NCBI GenBank assembly: GCA_014384505.1
Contig: JACNFT010000039.1
Coordinates: 1 to 10,698 of the forward strand
Direction: 5' to 3'
From: Cryomorphaceae bacterium
Lineage (GTDB): Bacteria; Bacteroidota; Bacteroidia; Flavobacteriales; BACL11
Length of the DNA: 10,698 nt
A program made the position numbers and the translations under genes. Below are positions 6,372-10,698 of this stretch, one piece after another. The stretch's first letter is position 1; each line of letters begins with the position of its first letter. The notes under the pieces were generated by a model, which was given only the letters and a program-made list of their open reading frames with translations, did not search any database and had not been told where the DNA came from.

Positions 6372-7623
6372 TACTAAACAATCGGTTCCATCTGATTTTA
6401 TTTAGTCCTTTCGCATTTTTATCCCAACTCATCCAAACAAAAAGAGCTTTACCTACTATATGATTTTCAGGAACAAATCCCCAAAAACGACTATCAGCCG
6501 AGTTGTGTCTGTTATCTCCCATCATCCAAAAATAATCCATAGCGAAAGTATAAGTAGTAGCTACTTTATCATTAATATAAATTTCACCCGCTACAACTTC
6601 TAATTTATTGTTTTCGTAACGCTCAATGATATCCTTATAAATGGATAAGTTTTCAGTTGTAATACTTACCGTTTCTCCAGCTGCGGGAACAGTGATAGGA
6701 CCAAAATTATCGACATTCCATTTGAAGTTTTTGTCATGTGGGAAAATATAATCAGCATAAATACCACCTTTTTCATATTGCCTTTTTACAGAAGTAACAT
6801 TCGTAAAATTTTGTATGGCATCACGGCTTTCATTTGTTAATGTAAGGTTGTATTCGTTTTTATTACGACCATAACCTCCTTCAGTAATATCATATTTTTC
6901 ATATAATATATTAGGATTTAAGCCGGTCCCTTTTGTGCTAACGTTATAGTGCCATTGCTTTTTCATTCCCTTAGGCTCTTCTTGTGGCGCGTCATTCACC
7001 ATCAGCTGAGCATCAATGAGTTCAATTTTATCTCCAGGAATTCCTACACACCTTTTTACATAGTTTTCTTTCTTGTCAACTGGTCTTCCTAAAGTTTCGG
7101 CAGGCCAATTGAATACTACACAATCATTTCTTTTAATTTCTCCCAAACCTTTCATCCTATGGTAAGGTAATTTTATGGCTTCAGTATACGACTTTCCGTT
7201 ACCTATTGGCATAGTGTGGTGTACTAAAGGAAATGCAATAGGTGTCATAGGTACTCTTGGGCCATATGCTGTTTTACTTACAAATAAGAAATCACCAATT
7301 AGCATGGATTTTTCCATGGATGAAGTAGGAATAGTATACGCTTCAATAAGGAAAGTTCTAAGGATAGTTGCTGCAATTACAGCAAAACCTATAGCATCAA
7401 TCCAACTTCTTACTTCACTTTTCTTCTTTTTAGGTTTCTTCTTTTTCTTTTTCCAGAATTGCCATGATATTGTTTCCCAAAACAAAATATCACCTACAAT
7501 TAATGGTGCGAAATAAAGCCATTCTCCTCCTATTGAGTAAACAAAAACACTCCATATAATGGTGGCTATAATAAAAAAGACAACCTTAAATGATGTGCCT
7601 AATATTTCTTTCAATTTTTTCAT
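6361..7623 (-). CDS. lepB: Signal peptidase I
   Basis: A 420-residue membrane serine protease that removes signal peptides from exported proteins, with its catalytic domain on the periplasmic face. The N-terminus has two hydrophobic segments (about 11-29 and 34-50), a lysine-rich stretch (58-68) and a third hydrophobic segment (about 75-93). Catalytic Ser102 is in IPTSSMEKSMLIGDF (98-112), and the catalytic base is K190 in YVKRCVGIPGDKI (188-200). The C-terminal signature MGDNRHNSADSRFWGFVP is at 368-385. About 170 residues between the Lys block and the C-terminal box form a long beta insertion, which makes the protein longer than E. coli LepB (324 aa) but is usual for Bacteroidetes. It starts 27 bases after dapB and overlaps wbqC by 11 bases, so it sits inside the operon. 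All catalytic residues are present, so it should be active. Confidence 0.97.
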   Translation of the reverse strand: MKKLKEILGTSFKVVFFIIATIIWSVFVYSIGGEWLYFAPLIVGDILFWETISWQFWKKKKKKPKKKKSEVRSWIDAIGFAVIAATILRTFLIEAYTIPTSSMEKSMLIGDFLFVSKTAYGPRVPMTPIAFPLVHHTMPIGNGKSYTEAIKLPYHRMKGLGEIKRNDCVVFNWPAETLGRPVDKKENYVKRCVGIPGDKIELIDAQLMVNDAPQEEPKGMKKQWHYNVSTKGTGLNPNILYEKYDITEGGYGRNKNEYNLTLTNESRDAIQNFTNVTSVKRQYEKGGIYADYIFPHDKNFKWNVDNFGPITVPAAGETVSITTENLSIYKDIIERYENNKLEVVAGEIYINDKVATTYTFAMDYFWMMGDNRHNSADSRFWGFVPENHIVGKALFVWMSWDKNAKGLNKIRWNRLFSSVK

Positions 7624-7650
7624 ATCCTAATCTAACGTTTTTTTAATTTT

Positions 7651-8319
7651 TTATTGTGCTAATACATCTTGCATACTAAATATCCCTTGCTTACCAATTA
7701 TCCACTTGCCTGCAATAAGGGCTCCTATTGCAAAGCCATCACGGTTTTTTGCGCTATGTTTTATTTCTATTTCATCCATTGTACTGCTGTATTTAATGAT
7801 GTGTGTTCCAGGTACATCTCCAATTCTTTCGGCAGTTATTGGTGTATTGTTTGCTAAAATAGTATCCATTTGTTCTCCTAAAGTTTTAGCAGTTCCACTA
7901 GGGGAATCTAATTTTTTAGTATGATGAATTTCATGTAAACTACTTTCATATTTTTGATTTTTCATCAGCTTGGCTAATGTCTTATTGATTTCAAAAAAGA
8001 TATTCATTCCTAAGCTAAAATTGGAAGCGTATAAAAAAGCTCCTTTTTTTGTATTGCATAAATTTTCAATTTCTTTTAGGTTTTTAAGCCAACCAGTTGT
8101 ACCTGAAATAACAGGAATACCACTGTTTAATGCATGGCTAATATTTTCAAATGCTGTGGTTGGGGTGCTAAAATCAATGGCTACATCAGCAGTACTTAAG
8201 TTTAAGCTAGTGGCTGGTTTTTCTGATGATGAATTGCAGACAATGGTATAACCTCTATCAATGGCTAATTCGCTAATTCGCTTGCCCATTCTTCCATTTC
8301 CTAGTATTGCAATCTTCAT
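7651..8319 (-). CDS. dapB: 4-hydroxy-tetrahydrodipicolinate reductase
   Basis: A 222-residue cytosolic NAD(P)H enzyme of the diaminopimelate and lysine pathway that reduces hydroxytetrahydrodipicolinate to tetrahydrodipicolinate. The N-terminal Rossmann fold carries ILGNGRMGKRI (5-15). IDFSTPTT (48-55) and ISGTTGW (71-77) line the cofactor site. The catalytic block EIHHTKKLDSPSGTA (130-144) holds the general acid H132 and K136, matching H159 and K163 of E. coli DapB, and ASNFSLGMNIFFE (98-110) precedes it. The protein is about 50 residues shorter than the E. coli enzyme, which is normal in Bacteroidetes. The N-terminal part lacks the long loop seen after the Rossmann glycines in E. coli. It starts 9 bases after the DUF5683 gene and ends 27 bases before lepB, inside the par operon. 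Diaminopimelate feeds peptidoglycan, so the block joins cell-wall precursor supply with segregation and secretion genes. Confidence 0.96.
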   Translation of the reverse strand: MKIAILGNGRMGKRISELAIDRGYTIVCNSSSEKPATSLNLSTADVAIDFSTPTTAFENISHALNSGIPVISGTTGWLKNLKEIENLCNTKKGAFLYASNFSLGMNIFFEINKTLAKLMKNQKYESSLHEIHHTKKLDSPSGTAKTLGEQMDTILANNTPITAERIGDVPGTHIIKYSSTMDEIEIKHSAKNRDGFAIGALIAGKWIIGKQGIFSMQDVLAQ

Positions 8320-8328
8320 GGGGCAAAT

Positions 8329-8832
8329 TTATAATTTAATTGATAAGGACAAACCATTTGCATTTTCTTTTGCCATATAGATGGGTTGAAAGTGCAATGA
8401 GATATCCTCAGTCACATCATACTCAAATAAATGTGCACTCACTGAAGCATCAACAATATTCAATATATAAGTTAGGGTAAACAGCAAAGCCGAAACTTCA
8501 CGGTTTCTTCTGTAAAACTCTGTTAAAGTAATTAGGTCGGTATTGCTGTAATCCAAATTATCACTAGTATTGCCATCAATTCTATTCAGGTAAGTGCTTT
8601 TGTACAAGTCATAAAAATCATGATTTTCCTTAAAATAATAAGCGGAGGTGATAAGCCCAGCATAGATGATGGGTACTTTCCAATATTTTTTAGTGTACAC
8701 TTGCCCAGCACCAGGAATAATTGCGGAATACATTCCTGCTCGTTTAGGAATTTTAACTAAGGATTCTTGGGCTTCACACATTCCTGAAAATGTTAAAAAT
8801 AGGGCAATAAGTATGTGTTTTTTTAGCTGCAA
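8329..8832 (-). CDS. DUF5683 domain membrane protein with signal peptide
   Basis: This small envelope protein of unknown function matches the DUF5683 family, known to me mainly from Bacteroidetes. From the start chosen (167 aa) it has a signal peptide MQLKKHILIALFLTFSG with probable cleavage after CEA (residue 21). Next comes the family block YSAIIPGAGQVYTKKYWKVP (35-54), running into a membrane segment to about residue 67, and a second hydrophobic segment, LLFTLTYILNIVDASVSAHLF, near 116-136. No ATG exists upstream of the signal peptide. Two in-frame TTG codons are available: 8853, which gives 174 aa and overlaps parB by 20 bases, and 8832, one base after the parB stop. The second gives a cleaner, KKH-led signal peptide, so I prefer it. 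Position between parB and dapB is the conserved Bacteroidetes order. The family is well supported; the role and exact start are not. Confidence 0.85.
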   Translation of the reverse strand: MQLKKHILIALFLTFSGMCEAQESLVKIPKRAGMYSAIIPGAGQVYTKKYWKVPIIYAGLITSAYYFKENHDFYDLYKSTYLNRIDGNTSDNLDYSNTDLITLTEFYRRNREVSALLFTLTYILNIVDASVSAHLFEYDVTEDISLHFQPIYMAKENANGLSLSIKL

Positions 8833-8833
8833 T

Positions 8834-9739
8834 TTATTTATTAATAAATTCAAAAATTTTGGCTAAATCTTCATCATTATTAAAAGGAATAATCAGTTTT
8901 CCTTTTCCTTTTTTATTTCTTTTCAATTCTACTTCCTTTTCCAAGTTGCGTGACAAGTCATGCATCATTTTTTGATGCTGAAAAGGCAGGGGTTGAGGTG
9001 TGTTTGTCACTTTGTTTTTGGAAGTGCGTTTATAATCATTATCTACAAAATCCTTTACTAGTTGCTCCACTTCACGAACAGAATAACCATTCGCCACAAT
9101 GTCATGAAATATATTAAGCTGACTCACTTTGTTTTTTACAGTAATTAAGGCTCTGGCATGTCCGGTGCTAATTTTGCCATCACTCAATCCTTTTTGTATT
9201 TCTGAAGGGAGTTTCAAAAGGCGTAAAAAGTTGGTTACGGTTGATCTGTTTTTACCTACTCTTTCGCTACACTGTTCTTGGGTAAGTTTTACCTCTTCAA
9301 TAAGCCTTTGATAGCTTAGTGCAATTTCAATTGGATTAAGGTTTTCTCTTTGAATGTTTTCGACCAAAGCCATTTCTAGCATTTCTTGGTCATTAGCAAT
9401 ACGTACGAAAGCAGGTATTTTATCTAATCCTGCTATTTTTGAAGCTCTAAATCTTCTTTCCCCCGATATAAGTTGGTATTTATTGTCCTTTAGTTTACGA
9501 ACCGTTATGGGTTGTATAATACCTAACTGCTCAATGGATGAGGCTAGTTCATGTAGTTTTTCTTGCTTAAATTCTGTTCTGGGTTGAAAAGGATTTGTTT
9601 CTATTTCAATGAGTAAAATTTCATGTGTTTTTCCTACTATAGAAGTGTTTTCTTGTTTTGCTTGAGCTGTTGTTCCAATGCTAGTATTTCCTAAAATGGC
9701 TGATAAACCTCTTCCTAATGATCCTCTTTTTTTTGTCAT
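8834..9739 (-). CDS. parB: ParB chromosome-partitioning protein
   Basis: A 301-residue ParB/Spo0J-type CTPase clamp that loads at parS sites and works with ParA to segregate the chromosome. The N-terminus KRGSLGRGLSAIL (4-16) is the usual ParA-interacting segment. The CTP-binding core has NPFQPRTEF (49-57), SIEQLGIIQPITV (68-80), GERRFRA (93-99) and ENIQRENLNPIE (127-138). The helix-turn-helix that reads parS is about LTQEQCSERVGKNRSTVTNFLRLLKL (152-177), followed by GLSDGKISTGHARAL (184-198). A lysine-rich linker leads to the C-terminal dimerisation segment KGKGKLIIPFNNDEDLAKI (277-295). Its ATG at 9739 comes one base after the parA stop, so the two are surely co-transcribed and probably coupled. 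I find no obvious parS palindrome in this window, so binding sites must lie elsewhere. Length and motifs are complete. Confidence 0.97.
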   Translation of the reverse strand: MTKKRGSLGRGLSAILGNTSIGTTAQAKQENTSIVGKTHEILLIEIETNPFQPRTEFKQEKLHELASSIEQLGIIQPITVRKLKDNKYQLISGERRFRASKIAGLDKIPAFVRIANDQEMLEMALVENIQRENLNPIEIALSYQRLIEEVKLTQEQCSERVGKNRSTVTNFLRLLKLPSEIQKGLSDGKISTGHARALITVKNKVSQLNIFHDIVANGYSVREVEQLVKDFVDNDYKRTSKNKVTNTPQPLPFQHQKMMHDLSRNLEKEVELKRNKKGKGKLIIPFNNDEDLAKIFEFINK

Positions 9740-9740
9740 T

Positions 9741-10526
9741 TTATTCTGTTTCTACACTAACTGTTTCTAATTTTTTTAATAATTCGTTTGCTAGGTTTAA
9801 GTAGTTAATGGCTCCTTTACTTGAAGCGTCATGGATTACAATTGTCTCTCCGTAGGATGGAGATTCGCCAAGGCGAACATTCCTGTGAATTATAGTTTTG
9901 AATACCATTTCTTGAAAGTGTGTTTTTACTTCCTCTACCACTTGGTTGGAAAGGCGCAAACGCGTATCGTACATGGTAAGCAGTAGCCCATCAATTATTA
10001 AATCAATGTTAAGCCTTTGTTGTACAATTTTAATGGTATTGAGTAATTTCCCCAAACCTTCTAAAGCAAAATATTCGCATTGTATCGGTATAATTACCGA
10101 ATCGGATGCTGCCAGTGCATTAAGGGTAAGTAATCCTAATGATGGTGCGCAATCAATGATGATAAAATCGTACTCATCACGGATAGGAACCAATACCTTT
10201 TTCAATCGATATTCTCTTTCTTCTAGGTCTACTAAGTCCAGTTCGGCACCTACTAAGTCAATATTAGCAGGTAGTAAATCCAGGTTAGGGCTTTTAGTTT
10301 CTACTATACATTCTTTGGCTGTAGCTTTCCCTGTTAAACATTCGTATATTCCTTTTTCTATTTCTTTAGGGTTGTGTCCTACTCCCGAGCTAGCATTAGC
10401 TTGAGGATCAGCATCAATTAAGAGTACTTTTTTTTCTAGCACTCCTAAACATCCTGCTAAATTCATGGCAGTAGTTGTTTTTCCAACTCCGCCTTTCTGA
10501 TTTGCAATTGCAATTATTCTTCCCAT
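9741..10526 (-). CDS. parA: ParA chromosome-partitioning ATPase
   Basis: A 261-residue deviant Walker ATPase of the ParA/Soj family. ATP-bound dimers coat the nucleoid, and ParB triggers hydrolysis to move origins apart. The deviant Walker A KGGVGKTT is at 11-18 with the signature lysine K11 and the P-loop lysine K16. The A' box LLIDADPQANAS is at 35-46, and the Walker B FIIIDCAPSLGLLT at 121-134. Basic residues that probably contact DNA are visible in TRLRLSNQV (188-196) and IHRNVRLGESPS (213-224). It has no N-terminal helix-turn-helix, so it is a chromosomal type rather than a large plasmid type. It is the first gene of the parA-to-wbqC block. The 103 bases between its ATG and the terminator upstream should hold the promoter, but I see no good TAnnTTTG match there; TACTTTTA on the minus strand near 10549-10556 is the nearest. 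Confidence 0.97.
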   Translation of the reverse strand: MGRIIAIANQKGGVGKTTTAMNLAGCLGVLEKKVLLIDADPQANASSGVGHNPKEIEKGIYECLTGKATAKECIVETKSPNLDLLPANIDLVGAELDLVDLEEREYRLKKVLVPIRDEYDFIIIDCAPSLGLLTLNALAASDSVIIPIQCEYFALEGLGKLLNTIKIVQQRLNIDLIIDGLLLTMYDTRLRLSNQVVEEVKTHFQEMVFKTIIHRNVRLGESPSYGETIVIHDASSKGAINYLNLANELLKKLETVSVETE

Positions 10527-10620
10527 TTGTAGTCTTGTTTTTACGGCTATAAAAGTAGGATACTAGTGTTTAATATCCATTTGTTTGTTGGGTCTAATTA
10601 TCAACAAAATAGGAGAGTTG

Positions 10621-10653
10621 TTAAGAAAAAAGCCCTACCAAACGGTAGGGCTT
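10621..10653 (-). terminator. Rho-independent terminator upstream of parA
   Basis: A perfect 10-bp stem, AAGCCCTACC (10630-10639) with GGTAGGGCTT (10644-10653), encloses a 4-base loop. On the minus strand the stem runs into a T tract (TTTTTTCTT, including the stem end), the standard signal for stopping transcripts that enter from the right edge. The plus-strand side is followed by CTTCTTTAATC, so it may also work weakly in the other direction. It insulates the parA operon from whatever lies beyond 10698; the last 45 bases show no gene I can identify. Confidence 0.85.
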
Positions 10654-10698
10654 CTTCTTTAATCTTGTCATAGCGAACCTTTAGGTGTGGCTATCTAT

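Noticed and set aside
7418..7452. Lysine-rich, A-rich tract in lepB as a possible phase-variable slippage site
   Set aside because: The runs are broken by G and C bases and no homopolymer is long. Lysine-rich cytosolic loops are ordinary in LepB.
9063..9090. parS-like half site (TGTTCGTGAAG on the minus strand) inside parB, and a similar string near 6273
   Set aside because: The other half of the 16-base parS palindrome is missing, and both sites are explained by coding sequence.
9946..10404. 152-codon open frame on the plus strand opposite parA
   Set aside because: It is antisense to the conserved ParA core, has no recognisable domain and shows a serine-rich shadow composition. The same applies to the 113-codon plus-strand frame opposite lepB (7175-7516) and the frames opposite dapB.
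10558..10578. GGATA...TATCC inverted repeat in front of parA as an operator
   Set aside because: A 5-bp arm with an 11-base spacer is expected by chance, and no promoter element supports it.
10598..10606. TTATCAACA on the plus strand, one base off the DnaA box TTATCCACA, near parA
   Set aside because: It is a single imperfect box with no second box, no clustered AT-rich unwinding region and no dnaA gene. This is not enough to call an origin.

Overview
This window looks like a chromosomal segment of a Bacteroidetes (Flavobacteriia-like) bacterium. The reasons are its AT-rich sequence, the near absence of Shine-Dalgarno sequences, a promoter of the TAnnTTTG type, and a parA-parB-DUF5683-dapB-lepB-wbqC gene order that I know from this phylum. 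All clear genes lie on the minus strand, so transcription runs from high to low coordinates. Genus and species cannot be named from the sequence alone.

Layout from right to left, in the direction of transcription: a strong hairpin terminator (10630-10653) closes whatever lies upstream. A tightly packed six-gene block follows (10526 to 5754): parA and parB (chromosome segregation), a DUF5683 membrane protein, dapB (lysine/diaminopimelate synthesis), lepB (signal peptidase I) and a WbqC-family protein. Gaps are 1, about 1, 9 and 27 bases, then an 11-base overlap, so this is very probably one operon. A lone acyl-CoA carboxylase carboxyltransferase gene (5674-4043) comes next, with no biotin carboxylase or biotin carrier gene beside it.

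A 274-base intergenic region (3769-4042) holds a probable promoter and leader. Then comes a four-gene polyamine operon (3768 to 291): an unrecognised 85-residue protein, a biosynthetic arginine decarboxylase (arginine to agmatine), an agmatinase (agmatine to putrescine) and a deoxyhypusine synthase-like enzyme. The last probably uses putrescine-type amines to make homospermidine or a related polyamine, because bacteria have no eIF5A for deoxyhypusine synthase to modify. The genes are coupled (4-base gap, 8-base overlap, 1-base overlap). Directly after the last stop codon lies a decayed C-terminal piece of an IS481-family transposase, with an in-frame stop, a frameshift and probable small deletions. 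It runs off the left edge.

Most of the window is ordinary core genome. The parts most worth a second look are the DHS-like enzyme with its altered substrate pocket, the unknown small protein that opens the polyamine operon, and the leader in front of it. I see no CRISPR array, RNA gene, toxin-antitoxin pair or defence system.
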